Shown in pieces: positions 9,337-18,273 of a stretch of 64,000 nt of DNA. Source of the DNA: CAINVV01 sp964506325 (lineage in GTDB: Bacteria > Bacteroidota > Bacteroidia > Bacteroidales > Prolixibacteraceae); assembly GCA_964506325.1 (NCBI GenBank), contig CAZDLO010000009.1, positions 8,058 through 72,057 of the forward strand. The letters run 5' to 3'. Made by a program: the position numbers and the translations under genes. The notes beneath the pieces are model-generated. The model was not told the origin of the DNA. It saw only the letters and a list, made by a program, of their open reading frames with translations, and made no database searches. Positions within the stretch are counted from its first letter, which is position 1. Each line of letters begins with the position of its first letter.

Positions 9337-10470
9337 ATGAAAAAACTGGTTGTTGTCATTGGCCTGTTTCTGTTTACCTGGAATGCAGGCGCCCAAACAC
9401 GTATAGATTCACTGGATGTTTATGGAAGAGAGGTTTTCATGCCGGCCACACAATACAAGTGGGACTGGGGACAGGCAACCATGCTGAATGCGATGGTGCA
9501 CCTCTATTATGCCAGGCCGGATGCGGAAAAAAAGGTCTACCTGGACTACATCAAAACGGCGATGGATCTTACCTTCAACGATGCCAACGGAATGCATCCC
9601 AACGCAGTAGCTTCAGGCCATGGGATGGCCTTCCTGGCAAAAATAACATCAGATCCGAGGTACCTCGAAAAAGCCAACAAGATATATGCAGATTACCTGG
9701 CTACTCCGCGGACAAAAAAGGGAGGGGTCTCCCACCGCAGCGATACCATAGAGATGTGGGACGATACCATCTATATGATAAGCATGTTCCTGCTCGAAAT
9801 GTACCGCTACACAGGTGATGAGAAATACATCAGGGACCTGATTGAACAGCTGAAGGTACACCGCGAAAAACTGTTGGATAAGAAATGGGGCCTCTGGGTC
9901 CATGGTTATGATGAAGACAATACCGACTACAACGACCTTTGCAGCCAGGTTGGCTGGGCAAAAATGACGCCTCAGCGCAAGAGCATCGAATTCTGGGGTC
10001 GTGGAAACGGATGGGTGGTTATGGCCACTGCCGATGCATTGAGAACAGTACCTCCAAAATCAGCCTATTTCAAGGTATTCGCCAAAGAACTGAGGGAGAT
10101 CACCAGGAATCTCCCCGAACTTCAGGATAAAAATAGTGGACTCTGGTTCCAGTTGCCCATTTACCCGAACGATCCCGGCAATTTTATCGAAAGCTCATGT
10201 ACCGCCATGTTTGCATACGGCATGGCCATCGGGGTCGATCTGAAGGTCCTTGATCAAAAGACTTTTCTGCCTGTCGTGGAAAAAGCCCATGCCGGACTGC
10301 AAAAATATGCCACCAGGCAGCAAGGGAAATACCTTATTCCTACCAGGGTGTGCGAGGGAACCTGCATCGGTGAAAAACCCTATTATTACGGGCGAAAAAC
10401 GAAAGAAGGAGTCAATTATGCCATAGGTGCCTATATCATGTTTGAACTGGAATATGCAAAACTGCAATAA
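9337..10470 (+). CDS. GH105 unsaturated uronyl hydrolase (YteR-like)
   Basis: Removes 4,5-unsaturated uronic acid from the non-reducing end of oligosaccharides released by polysaccharide lyases, by hydration of the enol ether. The 377 residues begin with a signal peptide cleaved after NAGA. The (alpha/alpha)6 barrel signs are TQYKWDWGQATML, the SDTIEMWDDTIYM segment holding the catalytic Asp, WGRGNGWV, and the GNFIESSCTAMFAYGMA block. It starts 16 bases after the oxidoreductase stop. A GH105 enzyme implies that a lyase acts on the same substrate, yet no recognised polysaccharide-lyase family is visible in the window; the uncharacterised toroid proteins downstream are candidates for that role. 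A second GH105 is at 42161-43240. Confidence 0.92.
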   Translation: MKKLVVVIGLFLFTWNAGAQTRIDSLDVYGREVFMPATQYKWDWGQATMLNAMVHLYYARPDAEKKVYLDYIKTAMDLTFNDANGMHPNAVASGHGMAFLAKITSDPRYLEKANKIYADYLATPRTKKGGVSHRSDTIEMWDDTIYMISMFLLEMYRYTGDEKYIRDLIEQLKVHREKLLDKKWGLWVHGYDEDNTDYNDLCSQVGWAKMTPQRKSIEFWGRGNGWVVMATADALRTVPPKSAYFKVFAKELREITRNLPELQDKNSGLWFQLPIYPNDPGNFIESSCTAMFAYGMAIGVDLKVLDQKTFLPVVEKAHAGLQKYATRQQGKYLIPTRVCEGTCIGEKPYYYGRKTKEGVNYAIGAYIMFELEYAKLQ

Positions 10471-10537
10471 CACTGAGATAACCGGCAAATCAATTATGAA
10501 AATTTCAAATATCCGAATCGAAGAGGAACAGAAAGTT

Positions 10538-12079
10538 ATGAAGGACATAATCATTCCTGGCTCTTTCCGCTTGTCAGGACATTTTGCCCTTTTCGCTTTA
10601 AGCGTTTTATCTATTAGCTGCAGCCCTGAAAAACAGAAAATAAGGAAACCTAATCTCCTGTTTATCTGGACCGATGAGCAACAAGCCAAAACTATGGCTG
10701 CCTATGGAAATACCAAAATCAGGACTCCAAACCTCAACAGGCTTGCCGAAGAAAGTGTTGTATTCCTGAATCCCTATGTGACACAACCGGTTTGTACACC
10801 TTCCAGGGCATCTATCCTGACAGGATTGTATCCCCATACTTCCGGATGCCTCTCAAACAACACTCCGTTGAATGATACCATTTCAGCCCTGCCCGGACTG
10901 CTGAATGATGCCGCCTACAAAACAGCCTACATGGGAAAATGGCACCTGGGAGAAGAAATATTTCCGCACCAGGGTTTTCAGACCTGGGTCTCGCTGGAAG
11001 ACGCCTATTCAGGCTATTTTAAGAATGCCGCAGACAAGAATGCACGCAGCAGTTACCACCAATGGCTCCTGAAAAAAGGATACAAACCTGATACCGAAGA
11101 CAATAAATTCAGCCGGGGCTTTGCCGCCAAACTTCCCATTGAAGATTGCAAGCCGGGGTTCCTGGCCGAACAAGCCTGCAGGTACCTGGAGCAGAACAAG
11201 GACCATCCTTTCATCCTCTATGTCAATTTTCTGGAACCGCATATGCCTTTTACCGGACCGCTGGATAATATGTACAATCCTGAAGAGGTTGACCTTCCAA
11301 AGAATTATTCGGATACCCTGGATGAAAGCGAACCACTCAGATACCGCCTGAAACGTGAGGGAACCATGAAAAAATATGGAGAAAAAGAGGCCGATATGCG
11401 TAGGCTCATTGCAAAATACTGGGGACTGGTTTCCCAGGTCGATCAAAGTGTGGGGACAATCCTGGACAAATTGAAGGATCTTGGATTGGATGAAAACACC
11501 ATTGTTGTATTCACATCCGACCATGGTGATATGATGGGCGCTCACAACATGGTCGAGAAGCAGGTAATGTTTGAGGAAGCAGTCCGGGTTCCCCTCCTGC
11601 TGAAAGTGCCTTTTCTGAAGGATCTGAAGAAGACTGTAACACAGAGGGTAAGTCAGATAGACATTGTGCCGACCCTGCTCGACCTGATGGGAGGCAAAAT
11701 TGCCGGTCACTTGCAGGGAAAGAGCCTGTTACCGGTGATCAGGGGAGAAAAAACTGCTGGTGAAAACGTATTTATCGAATGGAACCCCGATCCGGAATTC
11801 AATGTCAACAAATTTAAAGATTCAAAACTCGCACAGGGAAACGAGATCCTTTCGGCAGAGGGTACCGCAACCAGGACTGTAATTTCTCCGGATGGATGGA
11901 AACTTTGTTTAAGCAACAAGGATAAAAACCAGCTTTACGACCTGAATAATGACTCCATGGAAACAACCAACCTGATCAATGACCAAAAATGCAGGGAGAA
12001 AATCAGGGAGCTGTCGGATAAAATACGGGAATGGCAGGTTCTGACCGGGGATACTGTCCTCGTCGCTGCGGGTATCTGA
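10538..12079 (+). CDS. S1 family sulfatase, lipoprotein
   Basis: Formylglycine-dependent sulfate ester hydrolase, exported. Start 10538 gives a compact lipoprotein signal ending SISC; ATG 10496 is an in-frame alternative with a longer N-terminus. Length is 513 residues. Metal-binding N-terminus is FIWTDEQQAKTM; the modification motif is C-T-P-S-R at residues 86-90, the Cys type, which needs oxidation to formylglycine; TGLYPHTSGC and GKWHLG follow, and VVFTSDHGDMMG supplies further metal ligands. The DEQ rather than DDL pattern at the start separates it from the two other sulfatases here (25868 and 36655). Sulfated sugar position cannot be predicted. No sulfatase-maturing radical SAM enzyme is seen in this window. 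Confidence 0.92.
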   Translation: MKDIIIPGSFRLSGHFALFALSVLSISCSPEKQKIRKPNLLFIWTDEQQAKTMAAYGNTKIRTPNLNRLAEESVVFLNPYVTQPVCTPSRASILTGLYPHTSGCLSNNTPLNDTISALPGLLNDAAYKTAYMGKWHLGEEIFPHQGFQTWVSLEDAYSGYFKNAADKNARSSYHQWLLKKGYKPDTEDNKFSRGFAAKLPIEDCKPGFLAEQACRYLEQNKDHPFILYVNFLEPHMPFTGPLDNMYNPEEVDLPKNYSDTLDESEPLRYRLKREGTMKKYGEKEADMRRLIAKYWGLVSQVDQSVGTILDKLKDLGLDENTIVVFTSDHGDMMGAHNMVEKQVMFEEAVRVPLLLKVPFLKDLKKTVTQRVSQIDIVPTLLDLMGGKIAGHLQGKSLLPVIRGEKTAGENVFIEWNPDPEFNVNKFKDSKLAQGNEILSAEGTATRTVISPDGWKLCLSNKDKNQLYDLNNDSMETTNLINDQKCREKIRELSDKIREWQVLTGDTVLVAAGI

Positions 12080-12131
12080 CCATGTTCCACAACAATAATA
12101 AGAATCTGAGATTGAATAAAACATTAAAATC

Positions 12132-13835
12132 ATGAACCAAAAAATTTTCCTGTTTGCCCTCCTTGCCCTCCTACTTTCCTGTCCGGGGGCAAAAAGCATG
12201 AACCCTCCCTACAAACCAGGGGAACTCCTGTCAGAGCTTATCCGGCTGAACGACAAGAACATACCTGACATCCTCAACAACCAGTGGACGCAAAAAGACA
12301 ATCCGTATTATGGAGCTGTTTTCGATGGAGACAGTGTAGTCTCTCCCATGGGCACAGCAATGCTGATTCAGAACCTGGTGTGCAGTTATGTTTCCACCGG
12401 ATCAAAATATTACAGGTCGGCAGAAATACTTGAACGGTTAAACCTTGCAGCCAAAGGGTTGCTTTCCCTTCAGCATGAAGATGGAACAATAGACCTGATT
12501 TCAACCAATTTCCACTCCACGCCTGATCTCGGATTTACCATCTACCCCCTGGGTATGGCTTATTCGATTATTCTGAAAAACAACAAACTAAATTATGGTG
12601 AATTACCTGCCACCCTGAAAAAATACCTGCTCAGTGCAGGAAAAGCACTTACTGTGGGAGGGGTTCACACTCCTAATCACCGCTGGGTAATATGCGGTGC
12701 CCTGGCATGGTTGTATACTTTCTTCCCTGATCCGGCCTACAAGGATAGGGTGGAACAATGGCTTGCCGAGAAGGTGGATATCGACCCGGACGGACAATAC
12801 AACGAACGAAGCACGGCGGTCTATACCCCAACCACCAACAGGAGCCTGATCGAAATCGCGAAAAGAATGAACCATCCTGATCTTTATGAAATAGTACGCA
12901 AGAACCTGGATATGACCTTTTACTACGTCCACTCCAATGGCGAAATAGTCACCGAATCCTCCAACAGGCAGGATAAATACCGGCGAAGTAATATGTCGGG
13001 TTATCACTTGGCATACAACTACATGGCCAGGCTGGACAAAGACAGCCGGTATGCCGGTATGGTCGGCTATATCGAAAAGAGTGTCCAGGTTGCCGACCTG
13101 GAATACCTGCTCCCCTACCTCCTTGAAGATTCCTCCCTTTTCGGTGAAATGCCGGCATCTTCAGCTCTTCCTACAAGTTACCACCAATATTTCAGGTTTT
13201 CCGATATGATCAGGATCAGGGAGGAGAATGTTGACATGTCCATCATACTGAACAACACAACTTTTTTCACCTATTTCAAGGGTGAGGCTGCCCTGGAGGC
13301 GGTGAGGCTCTCTTCTTCTTTCTTTGGGAAGGGACAATTTCAAAGTCAGCAGATGGAAAAGGAAGGTGATACCTATGTCCTCTCATCAGTACTGGAGGGT
13401 CCATATTATCAGCCTCTTCCTAAAGAAAAGATACCTGCCGAAGGGGAAGCCTGGGGCAAAGTACCCAGGACAGAGAGAGTTCAGTCTGAAGTACAGACCT
13501 TGCGCACCAAAATTTACCTGACTCCAGTTGGGGGTAAAGCCAGGATTAAAATTGTGATGGACGGTCCCAAAAATCTGCCCGTTACCCTGGAACTGGGATT
13601 CCGGCAAGGAGGCAAATTATCCAATGTTTCTGCAAAAAAGGGGATCAGCAGCGCTTTCCTGGTTAAAAACGGTGAATATGCCACCTACCGTAAAGGCAAT
13701 GACATGATTAAGATTGGTCCGGGGAAAGGCAGCCACAAATGGACACAACTGAGAGGTGCCCTGCCCAAGCTGCAGGCAGATTGCCTCTACTTCACCAATT
13801 ATGCACCGTGTGAGTTTGAATTTACCATAGAATGA
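12132..13835 (+). CDS. Secreted helical-toroid-type protein, unknown function
   Basis: A 567-residue exported protein not assigned to a named family. The signal peptide ends around PGAKS. The first 380 residues are rich in amphipathic helices with aromatic and Asn/His blocks (NHRWVICGALAWLY, NERSTAVYTPTTNRS, GEIVTESSNRQDKY), the appearance of an (alpha/alpha) toroid such as in heparinase II/III-type lyases; the last 180 are beta-rich. Glu225 of NERSTAVY occupies a place like that of Glu in the E-x-x-S-x-x-Y block of the proteins at 13873, 21389 and 40119, which may be distant relatives. It starts 52 bases after a sulfatase and 37 before the next toroid gene. A polysaccharide lyase or hydrolase role is inferred from fold and neighbours only. 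Confidence 0.6.
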   Translation: MNQKIFLFALLALLLSCPGAKSMNPPYKPGELLSELIRLNDKNIPDILNNQWTQKDNPYYGAVFDGDSVVSPMGTAMLIQNLVCSYVSTGSKYYRSAEILERLNLAAKGLLSLQHEDGTIDLISTNFHSTPDLGFTIYPLGMAYSIILKNNKLNYGELPATLKKYLLSAGKALTVGGVHTPNHRWVICGALAWLYTFFPDPAYKDRVEQWLAEKVDIDPDGQYNERSTAVYTPTTNRSLIEIAKRMNHPDLYEIVRKNLDMTFYYVHSNGEIVTESSNRQDKYRRSNMSGYHLAYNYMARLDKDSRYAGMVGYIEKSVQVADLEYLLPYLLEDSSLFGEMPASSALPTSYHQYFRFSDMIRIREENVDMSIILNNTTFFTYFKGEAALEAVRLSSSFFGKGQFQSQQMEKEGDTYVLSSVLEGPYYQPLPKEKIPAEGEAWGKVPRTERVQSEVQTLRTKIYLTPVGGKARIKIVMDGPKNLPVTLELGFRQGGKLSNVSAKKGISSAFLVKNGEYATYRKGNDMIKIGPGKGSHKWTQLRGALPKLQADCLYFTNYAPCEFEFTIE

Positions 13836-13872
13836 TCCCAAAGGAAATTTTAACTTCAATAATTCCCGAAAG

Positions 13873-15804
13873 ATGACTAAATATCTCCTCCTGGGTTTAC
13901 TCATGGCATTCACCGTCGGTGCAGGATTTTCCCAAACAAATACCCGGTTGGATATCCCGTCAATGCCAGACCCCGGAGCCCGGATTGCCAACCTGGAACG
14001 CCAATGGAAAGCACTGCAGCAAAATCCACCGCAATTGGGAGTTCGGGATTGCTTCGCTTTTATCCTGGATGCGCTTGATACACGATTTCTCAATTCCGAA
14101 CAAATAGAATGGGCCCTGAAATTGATGAGAACCAGGGTTATTACCGACCCCCAAGCCAGATCCTACGGAAATATTTACTGGGGTTGGAATGAAACAGGCG
14201 GCAATATGGGGGATGGCAACAACGTCCAGTTTTGTGTTCAATATGGAATATCCATCAAATTGCTTTTCAACGACAGGCTGTCGCCAGAAGCCGTAAAAAC
14301 ACTGGATGAAATTTTTTCTTTCGCACTGCTCGGGGTTCGCAATCAAAATGTACGCATCAGCTACACGAATATTTACCTGATGAAGATCCTGAATTTCTCC
14401 TTGCTGGGGCAGGTATACAACCAGCCTTCAGTGGTAGAGGAGGGCCGCAGATGTTTCGATACCTGGCTAAATCATGTTGCCTTGTTTGGAAACCGGGAAT
14501 ATGACAGTCCAACCTACTGCGGAGTAGATCTGGAGTCGCTGCTGCTGCTTCACCGGTTTTCTTCAGATGACGGCCTCAAAGCAAAAGCCGCCGATGCGCT
14601 TAATTTTCTGCTGACTGATATATGCTCCCATTACAACCTGCGTGGAGGATACCTCGGAGGTGCCCACAGCCGCGACTACAACAGGGTCTTCGGCCGCGAC
14701 CTGCTCGAGGAAAAATACATGAATCCTTTGCTCGGCGGAGTAAATAACAACATCCAGCTCTTTAACCAGCTGTGCCTGGACGAGCTCCAAAAAATCGGAC
14801 TGTCTGCGCAGCAAAAGGAGATAATGAATCGTAAAAACCGATTTATCGTTCAGCGTTGGGACAGCCTGGCCAATACCTATGCCTGCGATTTTGCAGGGGA
14901 GAAAGTTTCCATTGCCTCTTCCAACCAGGCATACAGTCCGGACGACAAGCCCTTTGTCATTTACCTGGGCAGTAAGGCTATACCGGAGATGCCTAATATC
15001 GCTTTTGTGATGGAAGGCCGCGACGACCACTATGGAACCTGGGGCTATGAAGGGAAAGGAGAAAAGCTGAAACACCTTATGCCTCCCAATTATCCGCCGA
15101 ATGGCGGATGGGGAAAAACCAGGCACCTGATGCCATTTATGCAGTCTGCCCAAAACCAAGGGGAATTTGTGATGCTGGTCGCCGGTGAGAAAGATCACAA
15201 CTGCATCAGGGAATACCTGAATTCAACCATCATTCTTCCAAAATACCTGGATGAAATATGGATTGGGAATTCTCCTGTCCCGATCCCTGCAATTGGCGGA
15301 AAAACGCCCCTCGATGCAACGAATACCCTGTTTGCCCGCTTTGAGGATGTGGCAATAGCCTTCCGGATACTCTGGGACAATGCTGATCAGGGAGAAAAGG
15401 CCTCTCTTTTTAATGACGGTTTCAAATATGAGTCGCACAGGGAGAATTTCAGTTTGAAAAACAATGATGCCATGCGACTCACGCTACGGCACCCTGATAA
15501 TGGGAAGGCACAGATTGCCATGTGGTGGAAGGTGAAGGAGGGAATTAAAAGTGATGCCGACTTTTCAAAATTCAGGAAAAAAGTACTGAGTGCTCCGGTT
15601 AAGATAGAGGAGAAAAACGGAATTGCAGACGTTGCTGTGAATACCCAGGCAGGATGGTTAGGCGTCAAAACTGATGTTGCAAACAAAAAGCGCCTAAATT
15701 ATTACAATCCAAAGCCACTGCCTGCAAATTTTCTTTTTAACATTGACGGAGTTGAAATTGGCAAACCCTTGATGGAAAAATATATTCTAAACATTTTAAA
15801 ATGA
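13873..15804 (+). CDS. Secreted helical-toroid-type protein, unknown function
   Basis: A 643-residue exported protein with a signal peptide ending GAGFSQ. The N-terminal 330 residues are helical, with WGWNETGGNMGDGNN, a Glu209-centred block EYDSPTYCGVDLESL and GGAHSRDYNRVFGRD; the rest is beta-rich and resembles the C-terminal sheets of toroid lyases. The EYDSPTY block recurs as EFNSVPY at 21389 and EFYSNVY at 40119, each followed by a helix and an Arg-containing turn, so these three look homologous. His and Arg of GGAHSR are conserved-looking and could be catalytic, but this is a guess. The stop overlaps the GH95 start by four bases (ATGA), indicating coupled translation with an exo-fucosidase-type enzyme. 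Confidence 0.6.
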   Translation: MTKYLLLGLLMAFTVGAGFSQTNTRLDIPSMPDPGARIANLERQWKALQQNPPQLGVRDCFAFILDALDTRFLNSEQIEWALKLMRTRVITDPQARSYGNIYWGWNETGGNMGDGNNVQFCVQYGISIKLLFNDRLSPEAVKTLDEIFSFALLGVRNQNVRISYTNIYLMKILNFSLLGQVYNQPSVVEEGRRCFDTWLNHVALFGNREYDSPTYCGVDLESLLLLHRFSSDDGLKAKAADALNFLLTDICSHYNLRGGYLGGAHSRDYNRVFGRDLLEEKYMNPLLGGVNNNIQLFNQLCLDELQKIGLSAQQKEIMNRKNRFIVQRWDSLANTYACDFAGEKVSIASSNQAYSPDDKPFVIYLGSKAIPEMPNIAFVMEGRDDHYGTWGYEGKGEKLKHLMPPNYPPNGGWGKTRHLMPFMQSAQNQGEFVMLVAGEKDHNCIREYLNSTIILPKYLDEIWIGNSPVPIPAIGGKTPLDATNTLFARFEDVAIAFRILWDNADQGEKASLFNDGFKYESHRENFSLKNNDAMRLTLRHPDNGKAQIAMWWKVKEGIKSDADFSKFRKKVLSAPVKIEEKNGIADVAVNTQAGWLGVKTDVANKKRLNYYNPKPLPANFLFNIDGVEIGKPLMEKYILNILK

Positions 15805-18221
15805 GACATCTAACTTGTATCGCAGTATTATTTTGCTCCCTGAACAGTTTTGCACAAACCAATAACCTGGAGCTTTGGTACAAAAACCCTGCAAAAACCT
15901 GGACGGAAGCATTGCCTGTTGGTAACGGCCGACTTGGCGGAATGGTCTATGGTGATTACAAACGCGAAATCATCCAGCTCAATGAGGAAAGCGTCTGGGC
16001 CGGAACTAAAATAAACAACAATAATCCCGAAGCCAAAGCCCATCTGGGAGAAATCCAGCAAGCGATTTTTCAGCAGGAGTACAAAAAAGCACTGGATCTT
16101 TCCAATAAATACATGGTTGGCACCCCTCCGCAGGTTCGCTCCTACCAGCCATTGGGCAATCTTTTCATCAACTACGCCTGGACCAGCGAACCATCTTCCT
16201 ACAAGAGGTCCTTGGACCTTCACACGGGCATTGCTAAAACAGAATTTACCATCGATGGGAGCAAAGTCACCCAGGAAGTTTTTGTTTCTGCCCCTCAGAA
16301 TATAATCGTAGTTAGCCTCCATGCAGACAAGGCCTTTAATGCAGAAGTGTTGCTTTCGCGAGAATTTGATGGCACCAACGAGAACAAGGACAAGAGAAAA
16401 AAATCGACTCCTACTGCTCCCTTTTGCGAAAATTTCTACAAGAATAACGACGGTATTGCGAATTACACCGGACAAATTATCGATGCTGAGTTGCCGGGAA
16501 AAGGTCCGGCCGGCAAGCACATGCGCTACGCTGCGACCATGAAAGTGCTATCCGCTGAAGGCAAAACCGAGCCGTTCTCCACAAACAAATCAACTGGATT
16601 TAAACTTCAGTCGGTAAAAGACATTGCTTTCGTTATAACCGGAGCCACCGATTACAACATGGATCTGCTCAACACCGATCCTTCCATCGATCCTCTGGCT
16701 ATTTGCAATGACCTGCTTTCCAAAGCAGCAAAATTCAGTTTAAAAAGTCTCAAAGAGATCCATACGAAAGACCACCAAACCATTTTTGACCGTGTGAATC
16801 TCTCACTTGGCGGGGAAAATCCGGGGAATCTTGCCACTGATGAGCGGCTGGCGCGTATGAAGGAAGGTAAGACCGACAACGGACTTCTTGCCCTATATTA
16901 CCAGTATGGCCGGTACCTGCTGATGAACTCTTCCAGGTCGCCGGGCCGTCTGCCCGCCAATTTACAGGGAATCTGGAACGACCTGTATGAAGCCCCCTGG
17001 AATGCCGACTTTCATACCAACATCAACCTGCAGATGAACTACTGGCCGGCCGAAACCGGAAATCTGGCAGAAACGGTCGACCCATTGGCCGGCTTCATGA
17101 ACAAGCTGACCGTTCCCGGTGCCGTTACCGCCAAAGAGATGTACAATGCCGGAGGCTGGACCATGCACCACCTCACCGATCCGTTCGGTGTGACCGGAGT
17201 GATGGATGGCGTTTGGGGCATCACGCCGCTGGATGGTCCCTGGATGACCTTCCCCCTTTATGAACATTATGAATTCACGAAAGATCTGAATTATCTGAAA
17301 AATGTGGCGTACCCGATGATGAAGGGATCAGTCAGGTTTGTGCTGGACTACCTGGTAAAATCCCCGGAAGGGTACCTGGTCACCAATCCGTCGCACTCGC
17401 CTGAAAACTCATTTTTTGTTCCAAACTCCACAACCAAAGAGAAATCACAATTGTGCTACATGCCTACCGTGGATATTCACATCATCAATGAGTTGTTCGA
17501 TAATTTCATTCAGGCAGCGCAAACATTGAAACTTGATCCTGACCTGGTAAAGAAGGTAAAAGAAGCTCAAAAATTGTTGCCCCCATTGCAGATCGCTGCC
17601 AATGGAACCCTTCAGGAGTGGCTGAAAGATTTTGAAGAGGTGGAACCCGGTCACCGGCACATGTCGCATTTGCTTGGCGTTTATCCGCTGAACCTAATTT
17701 CACCCAGGGATACCCTTCTTTTCAAGGCCGCCAAAAAAACACTCGAGCGTCGTCTGGCCAATGGCGGCGGTCACACCGGATGGAGCAAAGCCTGGATTGT
17801 GAGCCTGTATGCCAGACTTCTTGAACCCGAAAAAGCCATTGACAACCTCAACGAGCTGATCCGAAAAAGTACCTTGCCCAACCTCTTCGATACCCATCCA
17901 CCTTTTCAGATTGACGGGAACTTTGGCGGTGCAGCAGCCATAGCCGAAATGTTGCTTCAATCACAAAACGGGGAGATCCATCTTTTGCCTGCTTTACCCG
18001 CCCAGTGGCCTGATGGATCCGTCAAGGGTTTGCGTGCAAGAGGTGCCTGCACCGTCGACATTTCATGGAAAAATGGGAATCTCACAAGGGGGACACTTCA
18101 ATCAGACAAGGGGGGGTACTATAAAGTAAAATACAGGCAACAGATCATACAATTTCAGTTAAAACCGGGGGAAGCTATAGAATTGCAGGATATCCTGAAG
18201 GTGTTGGCAGGTAACAAATAA
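15801..18221 (+). CDS. GH95 alpha-L-fucosidase/galactosidase
   Basis: Inverting exo-hydrolase family for alpha-L-fucose or alpha-L-galactose. The protein has 806 residues with a signal peptide ending NSFA. Landmarks are LWYKNPAKTWTEALPVGNGRLGGMVYGD, whose core is TEALPVGNGRLGGM near residue 35; NEESVWAG; the HTNINLQMNYWPAE block with the two family Asn residues; NPSHSPEN, carrying the proposed Glu; and FQIDGNFGGAAAIAEM with the catalytic Asp. Domain order is N-terminal beta-sandwich, linker, (alpha/alpha)6 barrel, C-terminal beta domain. Start and preceding stop share ATGA. With GH29 at the left edge this makes two fucosidase-type families in one locus. Length and motifs are complete. Confidence 0.95.
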   Translation: MRHLTCIAVLFCSLNSFAQTNNLELWYKNPAKTWTEALPVGNGRLGGMVYGDYKREIIQLNEESVWAGTKINNNNPEAKAHLGEIQQAIFQQEYKKALDLSNKYMVGTPPQVRSYQPLGNLFINYAWTSEPSSYKRSLDLHTGIAKTEFTIDGSKVTQEVFVSAPQNIIVVSLHADKAFNAEVLLSREFDGTNENKDKRKKSTPTAPFCENFYKNNDGIANYTGQIIDAELPGKGPAGKHMRYAATMKVLSAEGKTEPFSTNKSTGFKLQSVKDIAFVITGATDYNMDLLNTDPSIDPLAICNDLLSKAAKFSLKSLKEIHTKDHQTIFDRVNLSLGGENPGNLATDERLARMKEGKTDNGLLALYYQYGRYLLMNSSRSPGRLPANLQGIWNDLYEAPWNADFHTNINLQMNYWPAETGNLAETVDPLAGFMNKLTVPGAVTAKEMYNAGGWTMHHLTDPFGVTGVMDGVWGITPLDGPWMTFPLYEHYEFTKDLNYLKNVAYPMMKGSVRFVLDYLVKSPEGYLVTNPSHSPENSFFVPNSTTKEKSQLCYMPTVDIHIINELFDNFIQAAQTLKLDPDLVKKVKEAQKLLPPLQIAANGTLQEWLKDFEEVEPGHRHMSHLLGVYPLNLISPRDTLLFKAAKKTLERRLANGGGHTGWSKAWIVSLYARLLEPEKAIDNLNELIRKSTLPNLFDTHPPFQIDGNFGGAAAIAEMLLQSQNGEIHLLPALPAQWPDGSVKGLRARGACTVDISWKNGNLTRGTLQSDKGGYYKVKYRQQIIQFQLKPGEAIELQDILKVLAGNK

Positions 18222-18273
18222 TGATGACAAGAAGGCTTGCAAAGATTATTCTCCGGCACTATAATATTTGAAA

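Noticed and set aside
18268..18273. TTG as start codon of the GH95-like gene
   Set aside because: An ATG follows two codons later and gives a normal signal peptide, so the TTG is not needed.
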